64,000 nucleotides of DNA from Lactobacillus apis (GCF_002837055.1 NZ_PDKP01000001.1:607285-671284), one strand, 5' to 3'; counted from the first letter of the stretch, positions 25,820 through 36,047 are shown. Notes: generated by a model from the letters alone, not told the origin. Translations and numbers: made by a program.

Positions 25820-28800
25820 TTAATTCACCTCATCTTTTAGTTCTTTCAATGAAACCGAGAGTACTTGCGAAACCCCCGATTCCTGCATTACTACCCCATA
25901 TAACTGATCCGCGCGTTCCATCGTTCCACGTCTATGCGTAATAACAATGAACTGAGTATGCATATCATATTCTTCCAAAAAGTTGGCAAACCTAGTTACA
26001 TTAGCATCATCAAGAGCGGCCTCAACCTCATCCAAAACGCAGAATGGAACAGGTTTGTATTTTAGCATCGCAAACAATAATGTAATCGCAGTTAAAGCAC
26101 GTTCACCACCGGAAAGTAAACTTAAACGTTGTGACTTTTTACCAGGTGGCTCTGCCATGATTTCGATTCCAGTAGTTAACATATCATCCGGATCAGTTAA
26201 AACAAGTTTAGCATTACCGCCGCCAAAAACTACTGGAAACAGTTGACTAAAGCTCTCAGCAACTGCGGTAAATGTCGCTTCAAATCTTGAACTAACTTCT
26301 TGATCCAATTCGGCCATCGATTCGCGCAAATTGTCACGACCCTTAATTAAGTCATTTTGTTGATTGTTAAGGAAGTCGTACCGTTGCTTAACGTTCTCAT
26401 ACTCTTCAATTGACTTTAAATTAACTGGCCCAATATCTTCAAGTGACATTTTGTGTAATTTTACACTCTTTTGAAGTTGTTCACGGGTTTCTTGACTATT
26501 TTGACTTTGCGCCTGATCCAAAGCAGCTTCAAAACTCAAAGAATAATCTTTACTTAATTGGTCAAGTCGTTGATCAATTTGACTAGTTAGACGAGCAATC
26601 TTAACTGAGAAGTCTTCTTGTTCACTTGCTGCATCTTTGCGCAAATCATAGTTTCTACTTGCCACTTGATCGAGCTGATTAATCTTAGCATCAAATTGTC
26701 CCAGTTTTGAACTAAGATTATTTAAACTAGCTTGTAATTCTTCTTTTTCAATAGAGCCTTGCTTAATTTCTTCATCCATTTGCTTTTTCTTAGCCTGGTC
26801 TAGCTCGCCACTATGACTGAGGGAAGATAATTTTTCGGATAAAGACTTGAGCTGAGCTTGATGCTGTTTCAAGCTTACGGCCTTGTCATTTTCTTGTCTA
26901 GTTAAGTTTTCCAACTTATTAGTATAAACAGCAATTTGCGGATCTAATTCAGAAAGCTGTGCCTGAACTTTTTGATTAAGCTCGGTAAAGTTTTTGATTC
27001 TATCTTGTATCTTGCTAATTAATTCTTTTTGTTGGTCAATTTTTTTGACAAAATCAGCTTTTTGTTTTTCAGCTGACGAAATCTTTTCTTTAATCTTTGC
27101 AATTTGCTCGTCACGTTCTTGTTGATGAGCTTCCAGCAAACGTTTGGCAGCCTTTAAGCGATTAACTTCCTTCTCCTGATTTTGAAAAGAAAGAACAGCC
27201 TCACCTAAGTCTCTGCTATATTCTCGTTCCTTGCTTTGTAGCTGAGTAATTTCTTCAGTTAAAGAATCACTAGAATCAGATAGTTCAGTAAACTGCACTT
27301 GATCCTTTGCCATTTGCTCTTTCAGTTGAGCAAGTGTTTTCTTTAATTGGTTAAGTTCAGAAACAGTCTGAAGCGGGGAATTATTTTTTTGATTTCGCGC
27401 TCCTCCTGTCATTGAACCACCAGGCGAAATAATATCACCATCGAGTGTAACAATACGATACCGAGCAACTCGTTGCCTAATTTTCATTGCGTTATCGATT
27501 GTGTCAACCACAATTGTGCTGCCTAACAAATAATTGATTGCAGCACTAATATCTTCTTCAGTAGAGCTTTTGACAAGCTGGCTTGCTATCCCTTGATAGC
27601 CGTCATAAGATTCAACAATCTTAACTGTTGAGGAAGGTATTTCATTTACTCTTAAACCATCGAGTGGTAAAAAAGTGGCACGACCACTATGATTCATTTT
27701 TAATCGATTAATCGCATCCCGCGCACTAGTGCGAGAAGTGGTCACAAGATCTTGAACTCCTCCGCCTAAAGCAGTAGTCATTGCCGCTTCAAATTCAGCC
27801 GAAAAAGTTATTAGTTCTCCAACCGCACCAATAACTCCTGGAAAATCACTTAAGTTATTAAGCACATTTTTTACACCATAATAATAGCCTTCATGCCGGT
27901 TTCTAATGTTTTTAAGTGCTTCATACCTAGCATTAACCTGACTATAGCGCTGGTTATTATCACTGACTACTTGACGCAAATTAGCTAAAGTTGCTTGTTG
28001 ACTAGCTTGCTTGTCAGTCAATTGCTTTACATCGGCTCTAGCTCTTTGATGTTTTTCTTTTAATTTTTTTCCTTGTTCACGTAGTCGTTTAAGCTCACTA
28101 TCCGCTTTTTCTAGCTGATTAACTACATCATCATTCTGGTAATCACTATCATCGCTAGTGCGCTTAAGTTCTGAATTTAAATAAACAATTTCATTATTAT
28201 TAGAGGTTTGATCTTGCAAAAGTTGAATATAATCAGCTCTTAGATCGTCTAATTTCTTATTTAACTGCTCTGGATTTTCATCCAATTGCTCGGTTAGCTT
28301 AGTTCTTTTATCTTTCAGTTGAGCTTGTTCTTCAGCCAGTTCCTTTTTTTGCTGAAGTAGCGCCGCAGATTCTTCTTGTAAGTCAGCAATCTGCTTTTTT
28401 AGATCTGCCAGCTCCTTCTGATACTCTTTCTTTGTTGCTTCACTATACTGTTTGCTTTGCTCAGCAACCTGCAATTCAGTATTCAAATCAGAAAGTTTCT
28501 TTGTCAAAGCAAGTAGTTTTTCCTGAATTTGTTCGCGTTCATCATTTGCTGCTTTGTACTCTGAACGCTTAGCAGCAACCGCTGCTTGAGATTCTTTCAC
28601 TTCACTATCAAGCTTTGATAAAAGAACTTGGTTTTGATCAGCTTTTTCTTGAACTGCCTTTTTTTGTTCATCTAAGTCTTCAATTTCAAATGCTAATAGG
28701 GTTTTTAAATCTTCATCTAAGCTATCTTTTTGAAACTGATATTCCTTAGCAAGTGAACTTTGCTCATGTAGCGGTTCAATTCGTTGTTCCAGTTCCTTGA

Positions 28801-29383
28801 CCAAATCGTTAATTCTGATTAGATTTTCAGTAGTTTGGTCTAATTGAGCACTGGCTTCTTCTTTTTGCTTTTTAAAATGTAGTATTCCAGCAGCTTCCTC
28901 AAATAGACTTCGTCTTTCTTCCGGTCTAGAATTTAGAATCTGATCTACTCGCCCCTGCGAAATAATTGCAAGACTATCTTGAGAAATTCCTGAGTCCAAA
29001 AATAAAGCACGGACATCTTTTTGCCTTACACTACGCTTATTGATTAAGTACTCATTATCACCGGAACGCAATATTCTTCTAGTAACAATTACATGATCAT
29101 CATCAAAGTTAAGTTCACGTTTTTTGTTATCAAAAATCATTGAAACTTCAGCGCGATTAGCGGGTTTACGAAATTCACTACCGGCAAAAATAACGTCTTT
29201 CATATTTGACCCACGTAGTGACTTAGCACTTGATTCTCCCATTACCCAACGTATTGCTTCAGTAATATTACTTTTACCACTACCATTTGGACCAACTATT
29301 CCAGTAATACCCGTGTCAAATTCAATTTTTGTTTTTTCTGCAAATGATTTAAAACCATCAATGATAAGTTCTGTTAATGGCAA
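25820..29383 (-). CDS. smc: Chromosome segregation protein SMC
   Basis: SMC is a condensin ATPase that folds and segregates the nucleoid with ScpA and ScpB, which are not in this window. It has 1187 residues. The N-terminal Walker A is IVGPNGSGKSN (about 30-40). Two long coiled-coil arms (about 170-500 and 670-1000) flank the hinge near 510-640 (GVIGAVGELI, later GGSMTGGARN). The C-terminal LSGGERALTAITLLFA signature and Walker B VLDEVEAALDD follow. The start is TTG 29383, 8 bases after GGAGG. Confidence 0.98.
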   Translation of the reverse strand: MPLTELIIDGFKSFAEKTKIEFDTGITGIVGPNGSGKSNITEAIRWVMGESSAKSLRGSNMKDVIFAGSEFRKPANRAEVSMIFDNKKRELNFDDDHVIVTRRILRSGDNEYLINKRSVRQKDVRALFLDSGISQDSLAIISQGRVDQILNSRPEERRSLFEEAAGILHFKKQKEEASAQLDQTTENLIRINDLVKELEQRIEPLHEQSSLAKEYQFQKDSLDEDLKTLLAFEIEDLDEQKKAVQEKADQNQVLLSKLDSEVKESQAAVAAKRSEYKAANDEREQIQEKLLALTKKLSDLNTELQVAEQSKQYSEATKKEYQKELADLKKQIADLQEESAALLQQKKELAEEQAQLKDKRTKLTEQLDENPEQLNKKLDDLRADYIQLLQDQTSNNNEIVYLNSELKRTSDDSDYQNDDVVNQLEKADSELKRLREQGKKLKEKHQRARADVKQLTDKQASQQATLANLRQVVSDNNQRYSQVNARYEALKNIRNRHEGYYYGVKNVLNNLSDFPGVIGAVGELITFSAEFEAAMTTALGGGVQDLVTTSRTSARDAINRLKMNHSGRATFLPLDGLRVNEIPSSTVKIVESYDGYQGIASQLVKSSTEEDISAAINYLLGSTIVVDTIDNAMKIRQRVARYRIVTLDGDIISPGGSMTGGARNQKNNSPLQTVSELNQLKKTLAQLKEQMAKDQVQFTELSDSSDSLTEEITQLQSKEREYSRDLGEAVLSFQNQEKEVNRLKAAKRLLEAHQQERDEQIAKIKEKISSAEKQKADFVKKIDQQKELISKIQDRIKNFTELNQKVQAQLSELDPQIAVYTNKLENLTRQENDKAVSLKQHQAQLKSLSEKLSSLSHSGELDQAKKKQMDEEIKQGSIEKEELQASLNNLSSKLGQFDAKINQLDQVASRNYDLRKDAASEQEDFSVKIARLTSQIDQRLDQLSKDYSLSFEAALDQAQSQNSQETREQLQKSVKLHKMSLEDIGPVNLKSIEEYENVKQRYDFLNNQQNDLIKGRDNLRESMAELDQEVSSRFEATFTAVAESFSQLFPVVFGGGNAKLVLTDPDDMLTTGIEIMAEPPGKKSQRLSLLSGGERALTAITLLFAMLKYKPVPFCVLDEVEAALDDANVTRFANFLEEYDMHTQFIVITHRRGTMERADQLYGVVMQESGVSQVLSVSLKELKDEVN

Positions 29384-29395
29384 ACACTTATCCTC

Positions 29396-30082
29396 CTAAT
29401 TGAGTTCGTTTAAGGCAACCTTAGCAGCTTCTTGTTCAGCCGCTTTTTTATTATGCCCATTACCTTGAGAAATCACTTTCCCATTTACAACTAACTGAAC
29501 AGTAAAACTAGAAGGTGTCTGAACTTCTTTTATTACTTGATATTCAATTTTAACCGGTCCGTCCTGTTGTAAAAATTCTTGTAAGTCTGTTTTGTAATCC
29601 CGCGATGCGTCAAAGTGACCGGCATCAATTTCTGGGAAAACCGTCAATCTTAGAAAGTGTTCAACTGCATTCATGCCTTGATCAAGAAAAAGTGCACCGT
29701 TAAATGCTTCAAAAACATCTTCCAAGAGCGTTTTTCTGGCTCTTGCTCCTGCTTTTTCCTCACCATGACCCAAATTAATTTCAGTTGGAAAGCCAAATTC
29801 TTGTGCAAACCTAGCAAAGCCTTCAGTATCAACAATATTTGACCGCATCCGTGTTAGTTCCCCTTCATTAAGTTGTGGGAAATTACGATACAAATAATCT
29901 GAAATGGCTAATTCAAGAACTGCATCGCCTAAGAATTCCAGCTTTTCATAATCACGAACGCCATCGTTCGGATGCTCGTTGGCATACGATGAATGTGTAA
30001 AAGCTTCCTCCAATAATTTTGGGTTATTAAAGCTAATCTTGTATTTGGTTTTTAATTGATTAATAAATTTTGTACTGACCAT
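29396..30082 (-). CDS. rnc: Ribonuclease III
   Basis: RNase III cleaves double-stranded RNA for rRNA processing and decay. The catalytic domain has the signature YEKLEFLGDAVLELAISDYLY with the acidic metal ligands. The C-terminal double-stranded-RNA-binding domain (about 155-228) is YKTDLQEFLQ to KKAAEQEAAKVAL. The length is 228 residues. It leads the rnc-smc-ftsY operon; its TAG stop overlaps the smc ribosome site. acpP, its usual upstream neighbour, is about 14 kb away beyond the opp cluster. Confidence 0.97.
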   Translation of the reverse strand: MVSTKFINQLKTKYKISFNNPKLLEEAFTHSSYANEHPNDGVRDYEKLEFLGDAVLELAISDYLYRNFPQLNEGELTRMRSNIVDTEGFARFAQEFGFPTEINLGHGEEKAGARARKTLLEDVFEAFNGALFLDQGMNAVEHFLRLTVFPEIDAGHFDASRDYKTDLQEFLQQDGPVKIEYQVIKEVQTPSSFTVQLVVNGKVISQGNGHNKKAAEQEAAKVALNELN

Positions 30083-30107
30083 CTTTTCAGCCCCTTTTTC
30101 TTTATAG

Positions 30108-30113
30108 ATTATA
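30108..30113 (-). promoter_or_regulatory. Extended -10 of the rnc-smc-ftsY operon
   Basis: TGGTATAAT on the minus strand is a TGn-extended -10 (TATAAT), 26 bp before the rnc start. The -35 is poor. Confidence 0.5.
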
Positions 30114-30134
30114 CCAGTTTTTACCTTAAAAAAT

Positions 30135-30176
30135 GAAAAAGAAAACTATTACATCAAATTCATGTAATAGTTTTCT
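30135..30176 (-). terminator. Terminator of the last oppA copy
   Basis: The 14-bp stem GAAAACTATTACAT/ATGTAATAGTTTTC is followed by TTTTTC on the minus strand. It isolates the opp cluster from rnc. Confidence 0.85.
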
Positions 30177-30213
30177 ATAAATATTTGGCCTATCTACCTT
30201 AAGCAAGATACTT

Positions 30214-31983
30214 TTACTTAGTAAAAGCTACTCGATACCACAATGGATGGTCGTTATTCATCTTAGATGGCTTATATGAATATCCAGTCAGCTTACTGTT
30301 AACAGCATCAATCTGGTACACGTTGTATGTTGGAACAACATATGCTTCATCAGTCATATATTTTTGCCATTCATGGAATTTTTGAACACGATATTTATGA
30401 TCAAAGGCTTTCTGAGAGTCCATTTCTTCTAGCAATTTAGTGTTTTCAGGTGTTACAAAACGGGAATAGTTCTGCATGGTTCCTTCACTATACAATTCGG
30501 CCTGTGAGGGTTCAGATGAAAGTGTCCATCCCCCTAAAAAGACGTCAACATTTGGATCATCATGTATAACCTTGTCATAGAATGAGTTGAACTCTGCTAA
30601 ACGACCTCCTACTAACTTAACATTCAAACCAACCTTTTTCCACTGCAAGATATAGTTCTGAATAATCGGCTCGTCAATTGGTGTCTTAGCCTTAGCCAAC
30701 AAGTTAATTGTTAACGGCTTACCATCAGGAGTTGTGCGCCATTTACCCTTCTTCTTATAACCAGCTTTATCTAAAATTTGATTAGCCTTCTTAAGATTAA
30801 AAGTGTAGCCCTTGTTGCTCTTATCAAAGTAATCGCCATATTGAGCAGGAATCAAGGTCGGAATTTGGAAACTTAAGCCGTCAGTATAGTGCCTATATAC
30901 AGAATCCGTGTTTAATGCATATGCCATTGCTTGACGAAGTGACTTGTCACCCATCTTAGCTTTAGGATCCATTACATTCTTAGACTTTGCGTCATCCCAC
31001 TTCCCGACCTTAAACGCCATGTAGAAATAGGCTAATGGTATTTGGGCAACAAAATTTACATCCTTAGTGTCTTTTACTTCTTTCCATTGACTGTTCACAA
31101 CCCGCGCAATATCAAATTTATGACTCTTAATAGATTGTGAAGCAGAATTTGTAGTAACCACTTGATACTCGATTTTGTCTAATTTCGGTTTACCACGCCA
31201 ATAGTACTTGTTAGGCACCCAAGTTACTGATTGACCACGAACAACTTTTTGCGCTTCATATGGTCCAAAATATAGTGGCTTTTTTCTAAGCTGATCAGAT
31301 GAGGTTAGCTTAGAAAAAGGTACATTTTTAAGATAATGATATGGTGCAGCTTTTTCCCAGATATATCCATTACCTGAATAATACATACCTGGTTTTAATT
31401 CCTTGCAGTGTATTACAACTACTCGACCATCTTCACCATCAGGCATTTCAATACCAGAAATTGTCTTGGCTTTGCCCTCATGGTATTCTTCTATACCATT
31501 GATGATATTAAATTGAGAGGAATAACGCTGCGATTTAGTGGCCTTATTAGCAATGATTTCATAAGCATATTCAACATCCTTAGCGGTTACTTGTTTACCG
31601 TCTGACCATTTTACACCTTTTTTAATTGTGATTGTAGCAGTTTTCGCTTTGCGGTTAAGTCTTAGAGTTGCTGGCCCCTTATCATTAATTTTATAATGGT
31701 CGTCCGTATCAAAAAGAGATTCTTGACCAGGACTTGATATATCAGCACTAGGCTGATCATTTTGCAACTCTTCGTTAAAAATTCCAATAAATGGTGTGTC
31801 AGATTCTAACGCTATTTTAACTGTTCCGCCTTGCTTAGCAGTCTTATTGGGAGACTCAATTGGGAACTTTCTATTCGTCTTAGCGCCCTCATTGCCTCCA
31901 TTACCGCTCTTACCACAAGCAACTAGTGCTAAAGCAGCTGTTGACACAATACCTAGGGAACTGATAAATTTACCTTTTTTCAT
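30214..31983 (-). CDS. oppA: Oligopeptide ABC transporter substrate-binding lipoprotein, copy 5
   Basis: This extracellular, lipid-anchored peptide receptor of the SBP family 5 feeds OppBC/DF. The signal peptide ends in lipobox LVACGK, with Cys near residue 23. Family motifs include VKWSDGKQVTAKDVEYAYE (about 120-140), WVPNKYYWRGKPKLDKIEYQVV and LRQAMAYALNTDSV. The length is 589 residues, co-linear with copy 4 (32229-33998) and very similar over long stretches. It has a promoter related to that of copy 4 and its own terminator. Ligand spectrum cannot be read from sequence. Confidence 0.93.
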   Translation of the reverse strand: MKKGKFISSLGIVSTAALALVACGKSGNGGNEGAKTNRKFPIESPNKTAKQGGTVKIALESDTPFIGIFNEELQNDQPSADISSPGQESLFDTDDHYKINDKGPATLRLNRKAKTATITIKKGVKWSDGKQVTAKDVEYAYEIIANKATKSQRYSSQFNIINGIEEYHEGKAKTISGIEMPDGEDGRVVVIHCKELKPGMYYSGNGYIWEKAAPYHYLKNVPFSKLTSSDQLRKKPLYFGPYEAQKVVRGQSVTWVPNKYYWRGKPKLDKIEYQVVTTNSASQSIKSHKFDIARVVNSQWKEVKDTKDVNFVAQIPLAYFYMAFKVGKWDDAKSKNVMDPKAKMGDKSLRQAMAYALNTDSVYRHYTDGLSFQIPTLIPAQYGDYFDKSNKGYTFNLKKANQILDKAGYKKKGKWRTTPDGKPLTINLLAKAKTPIDEPIIQNYILQWKKVGLNVKLVGGRLAEFNSFYDKVIHDDPNVDVFLGGWTLSSEPSQAELYSEGTMQNYSRFVTPENTKLLEEMDSQKAFDHKYRVQKFHEWQKYMTDEAYVVPTYNVYQIDAVNSKLTGYSYKPSKMNNDHPLWYRVAFTK

Positions 31984-32046
31984 AAAGCGTGTTCCTCCTT
32001 AATTCGTAAAATTTTAATTGAGTATTAGAAACAAGTTAATAATAAA

Positions 32047-32074
32047 ATAATATCATCAAAAATTATAAAATCAA
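32047..32074 (-). promoter_or_regulatory. Promoter of oppA copy 5
   Basis: The -35 TTGATT (32069-32074), 16-bp spacer and TGA-extended -10 TATTAT (32047-32052) are followed by an element TTATTAACTTGTTTC shared with the copy-4 leader. Confidence 0.55.
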
Positions 32075-32159
32075 TATAAAAATTAATATTTATTTCATTT
32101 GTTTTTATTATTTTAGCAATTATTTATAATAGAAGGAATTTGGGCAATAATTTATCACA

Positions 32160-32197
32160 AAAAAAGAGTGAAGAAACCTAGATTTCTTCACTCTTTT
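32160..32197 (-). terminator. Terminator of oppA copy 4
   Basis: AAAAGAGTGAAGAAA pairs with TTTCTTCACTCTTTT and is followed by a T-run on the minus strand. Confidence 0.85.
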
Positions 32198-32228
32198 CAT
32201 GTATTAAGCTTAAAGCTTATTTGATTTT

Positions 32229-33998
32229 TTACTTAGCAAAACCAACGTTGTACCATAATTGGTGACCATTGTTTAACTTAGAAGGCTTCAATGAGTAGTT
32301 AACTAACTTGCTGTTAACAGCATCAATTTGATACTCATTGTACATTGGAATGACGTAGGCTTCATCATTCATATACTTTTGCCATTCATGGAACTTGTCA
32401 ACACGATACTTGTGATCAAAGGCTTTTTGTGAATCCATTTCCTTAATCAACTTAGTGTTTTCAGGAGTTACAAAACGTGAGTAGTTCGACATTGTACCTT
32501 CACTGAACATTTGCTCTTGTGATGGTTCAGTTGATAATGTCCAACCAGCCATAAAGACATCTACCTTAGGATCATCATGTTGAACCTTATCGTAGAATGA
32601 GTTGAATTCAGTTAAACGACCACCAAGCAATTTAACGTTCAAGCCAATCTTATTCCATTGTTGGATAAAGTTTTGAACAATTGGTTCGTTGATTGCTTGA
32701 CCAGACATTGCCATGAAGTTAATTGTTAAAGGCTTACCTTCTGGAGTTGTACGCCACTTACCCTTCTTCTTGTATCCAGCTTTATCCAAAATTTGGTTAG
32801 CTTTCTTAAGGTTATATGTATAACCCTTATTGCTCTTATCGAAATAGTCACCAAATGGTGCTGGAATTAAAGTTGGGATTTGGAAACTAAGACCATCTGT
32901 ATAGTGCTTGTATACAGCATCTGTGTTCATTGCATAAGCCATAGCTTGACGAAGTGACTTGTCATGCATCTTAGAATTTGGATTCATGACATTCTTAGAC
33001 TTCTTAGCATCCCACTTACCAACTTTAAAGGCAAGATAACGATAACCTAAAGGAATTTGTGCTACAAAGTTTACATCCTTAGTATCTTTAACCTGCTTCC
33101 ATTGACTGTTGATAACACGAGTAACATCGAACTTGCCACTCTTGATTGATTGAGAAGCAGAGTTAGGTGAAACAACTTGATAAATAATTTTATCTAACTT
33201 AGGAGTGCCACGCCAGTAGTACTTGTTTGGTACCCATGTTACAGATTGACCACGAACAATCTTCTGAACCTTGTAAGGACCAAAGTACAAAGGTTTCTTT
33301 CTAACTTCATCTGAACTTTCAAGTTTAGAGAATGGAATGTCCTTTAAGTAGTGATATGGTGCAGCCATTTCCCAAATATAGCCGTTACCACTGTAATACA
33401 TACCTGGCTTTAATTCCTTGCAGTGCAATACAACTACTCGGCCATCTTCACCATCAGGCATCTCGATACCAGAAATGGTCTTTGCTTTACCTTCATGGTA
33501 TTCTTCCATACCGTTGATAATGTTGAATTGTGATGCATAACGTTGTGACTTAGTAGCCTTATTCGCAATAATTTCGTAAGCATATTCAACGTCTTTTGCG
33601 GTTACTTGTTTACCGTCTGACCACTTTACACCTTTTTTAATCGTGATTGTAGCTGTTTTAGCTCTACGATCAAGTTTTAAAGTGGCTGGACCTTTATCAT
33701 TAATCTTGTAATGATCATCTGTATCAAAAAGTGATTCTTGACCTGGACTTGCAACATCAGCATCTTGCTGACTCATTTGCAATTCTTCATTGAAAATACC
33801 TGTAAAAGGTGTATTTGTTTCTTCAGCAACCTTGATAGTGCCACCCTTTTTAACAGCTGAACTCTTAGTTTCTATTGGAAACTTACTTGCTGTTTTGGCA
33901 CTTTCATTGTTTGAACTTTCACTTTTACCACATGCAACCAGTGTTAGGGCTGCAGCAGTAACAACTCCTAACGAACTTAAAAACTTACTCTTTTTCAT
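32229..33998 (-). CDS. oppA: Oligopeptide ABC transporter substrate-binding lipoprotein, copy 4
   Basis: This 589-residue lipoprotein has lipobox LVACGK and the same SBP family 5 landmarks as its neighbours (VKWSDGKQVTAKDVEYAYE, WVPNKYYWRG, LRQAMAYAMNTDAVY). By eye its codons look more uniform and more like those of ribosomal genes in this window than the other copies', and GGAG lies at good spacing. I infer it may be the best-expressed copy. It has its own promoter and terminator, so it can be transcribed independently of the permease genes. Confidence 0.93.
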   Translation of the reverse strand: MKKSKFLSSLGVVTAAALTLVACGKSESSNNESAKTASKFPIETKSSAVKKGGTIKVAEETNTPFTGIFNEELQMSQQDADVASPGQESLFDTDDHYKINDKGPATLKLDRRAKTATITIKKGVKWSDGKQVTAKDVEYAYEIIANKATKSQRYASQFNIINGMEEYHEGKAKTISGIEMPDGEDGRVVVLHCKELKPGMYYSGNGYIWEMAAPYHYLKDIPFSKLESSDEVRKKPLYFGPYKVQKIVRGQSVTWVPNKYYWRGTPKLDKIIYQVVSPNSASQSIKSGKFDVTRVINSQWKQVKDTKDVNFVAQIPLGYRYLAFKVGKWDAKKSKNVMNPNSKMHDKSLRQAMAYAMNTDAVYKHYTDGLSFQIPTLIPAPFGDYFDKSNKGYTYNLKKANQILDKAGYKKKGKWRTTPEGKPLTINFMAMSGQAINEPIVQNFIQQWNKIGLNVKLLGGRLTEFNSFYDKVQHDDPKVDVFMAGWTLSTEPSQEQMFSEGTMSNYSRFVTPENTKLIKEMDSQKAFDHKYRVDKFHEWQKYMNDEAYVIPMYNEYQIDAVNSKLVNYSLKPSKLNNGHQLWYNVGFAK

Positions 33999-34064
33999 AA
34001 GCGAGATTCTCCTTCTTAAATAAATAAGAATTTAACTGAGCTCTCGAAACAAGTTAATAATTTT

Positions 34065-34092
34065 ATCTTAGCATTAAAAATGATAATTGCAA
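34065..34092 (-). promoter_or_regulatory. Promoter of oppA copy 4
   Basis: The -35 TTGCAA (34087-34092), 16-bp spacer and TGC-extended -10 TAAGAT (34065-34070) share their layout with copy 5. Confidence 0.55.
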
Positions 34093-34146
34093 TAATTTAA
34101 TTAATTAAAAGTTAAGCTTTTTATATTATTCTTTTTCAAAAACAAT

Positions 34147-34175
34147 AAAAAACTCGAGTTTTACTCGAGTTTTTT
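34147..34175 (-). terminator. Terminator of oppA copy 3
   Basis: The stem AAAAACTCGAGT/ACTCGAGTTTTT has a 3-base loop and a T-run on the minus strand. Confidence 0.85.
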
Positions 34176-34177
34176 GC

Positions 34178-35944
34178 TTATTTAGCGTATGCAACTTCAT
34201 ACCAAATTGAATTAGAATGTGAAGGTTTTAATGTGTACCCTGTCAGCTTCTTATTAACAGCAGTAATTTCATACGAATTGTTAACTGGAACTACATAAGC
34301 TTCTTTATTCATATATTCTTGCCACTCATGGAATTTTTCAACTCTGTATTTGTGGTCAAATGCTTTTTGTGAATCAATTGCATTGAGTAATTTTGTGTTT
34401 TCTGGAGTGACAAAACGAGCAAAATTGAAAGGTGCCCCTTCACTATAAAGGTATGCTGGTGATGGTTCACTTGAAATGCTGGTTAGACTCCATCCCCCAG
34501 TAAACATATCAATTCCAGGTGCATCATGCTGGACCTTATCAGCATATGAGTTAAATTCAATTAGCCTTCCGTTATACAAGTTAATGTTAAGACCAATTTT
34601 ATGCCATTGCTGCAAATAATTTTGGTAAATTGGTTCTTGAGTGTCATTACCTTGCTGCACTAAAAAAGTTATTTTAAGCGGCTTGCCATTTGGTTGAACA
34701 CGCCATTTTCCTTTCTTTTTATATCCAGCTTTATCCAAAATTTGATTGGCCTTTTTTAAGTTGTAAGAAAAGCCTTTAACATCTTTGTCAAAATAATCGC
34801 CATACTGTGCTAAAATCAGCGTCGGAATTTGAAATGTTAAGCCACTATTATATTTCTTATTAACGTCTTCAATATTCATTGCGTAAGCAATTGCTTGCCG
34901 TAAAGCCTTATTATTCATTTTGCTCTTAGGATCCATCACATTTTTACCTGTTTTGGCATCCCATTTTCCAACTCTAAAGCCGATGTAACGGTATGCTAAA
35001 GGAATATTAGCAATAAAAGTGGTTCCTTTAGCGTCTTTTACCTGTTTCCATTGGTCATTAATTACGTTAGCAACATCAAACTTATGACTTTTAATTGATT
35101 GTGAAGCTGAATTAGTCGAAACAACCTGGCAAACAACCTTATCGAGTTTTGGCTTTCCACGCCAGTAATACTTGTTAGGAACCCAAGTAACAGACTGTCC
35201 GCGAACCAATTTTTCCAATTTATATGGGCCAAAAAACATTGGTTTTTTTCTAATTTTATCAGATGATTCAAACTTACTAAATGGGACATCTTTTAAGTAG
35301 TGATATGGTTCGGCCCCTTCAGTAAAATAACCGTTACCACTGTTATACATGCCTGGCTTCAACTCTGTATAGTGAATAGTTAGAGTTCGTCCATTTTCAC
35401 CATCCGGCATTTCTAAACCTGAGATAGTCTTCGCCTTGCCTTCGTGATATGCTTTCATCCCTTTAATATACTCAAGTTGACTTGTATATCTTTGCGACTT
35501 AGTTGCTTTATTGGCCAAAATTTCGTACGGAAATTCCAAATCTTTGGCAGTTACCTGCTTACCATCAGACCATTTAACTCCCTTTTTAATGATGATCGTA
35601 ACCGTCTTTTTTTCTTTATCAATTTTCAACTCTGCAGGGCCTTTATTGTTAATACGATAATCATCATCAATATCAAACAATTTTTCGCTCCCTGGAGAAG
35701 CTAGATCTATATCAGTTTTTGAAAACGCCAATTCACTAGCAAAAATTCCAGTAAATGGTGAATTAGTTTCAATTGCATACTTAACTGTGCCACCTTGTTT
35801 AGCCTCTTTTTTGGGCATTTCCGAAGGAAATTTACTAGCCTTTTTTGAATCATCAGTATTTTCAGCTTTATTACCACAAGCTGACAAAACAAGCGTAGCA
35901 GCACTGAGCAGGGCAATTGAGCTTAAAGTTTTGATTTTCTTCAT
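34178..35944 (-). CDS. oppA: Oligopeptide ABC transporter substrate-binding lipoprotein, copy 3
   Basis: This 588-residue lipoprotein has lipobox LVLSACGN. It is the most divergent of the five, for example KDLEFPYEILAN, FTEGAEPYHYLKD and SYADKVQHDAPGIDMFTGGWSLTSISSEPS in the ligand-domain region. It may therefore bind a different peptide set. The ribosome site is weak (AGGTAAG rather than GGAGG), suggesting lower translation. Two weak promoter candidates lie between the copy-2 terminator and the start. The reading frame is intact. Confidence 0.92.
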   Translation of the reverse strand: MKKIKTLSSIALLSAATLVLSACGNKAENTDDSKKASKFPSEMPKKEAKQGGTVKYAIETNSPFTGIFASELAFSKTDIDLASPGSEKLFDIDDDYRINNKGPAELKIDKEKKTVTIIIKKGVKWSDGKQVTAKDLEFPYEILANKATKSQRYTSQLEYIKGMKAYHEGKAKTISGLEMPDGENGRTLTIHYTELKPGMYNSGNGYFTEGAEPYHYLKDVPFSKFESSDKIRKKPMFFGPYKLEKLVRGQSVTWVPNKYYWRGKPKLDKVVCQVVSTNSASQSIKSHKFDVANVINDQWKQVKDAKGTTFIANIPLAYRYIGFRVGKWDAKTGKNVMDPKSKMNNKALRQAIAYAMNIEDVNKKYNSGLTFQIPTLILAQYGDYFDKDVKGFSYNLKKANQILDKAGYKKKGKWRVQPNGKPLKITFLVQQGNDTQEPIYQNYLQQWHKIGLNINLYNGRLIEFNSYADKVQHDAPGIDMFTGGWSLTSISSEPSPAYLYSEGAPFNFARFVTPENTKLLNAIDSQKAFDHKYRVEKFHEWQEYMNKEAYVVPVNNSYEITAVNKKLTGYTLKPSHSNSIWYEVAYAK

Positions 35945-36047
35945 TTATCTTACCTACACTTTTTCCTTATTAATCTGCCAAATTTGTAAAAAACAATAGT
36001 TCAGTAGATTATGAATTTAATAAATAGTTCATGCTGTTAAATATAAC

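Noticed and set aside
25503-25840. Phe/Leu/Ile-rich open frames on the plus strand opposite ftsY
   Set aside because: They are the complement of the Glu/Asp/Gln-rich acidic domain of FtsY; no ribosome site or independent signal.
29955-29970. CGAAC-N6-GTTCG palindrome resembling an SOS box
   Set aside because: The spacing is 6 instead of 4 and it lies inside the rnc coding sequence, so it is not a LexA site.
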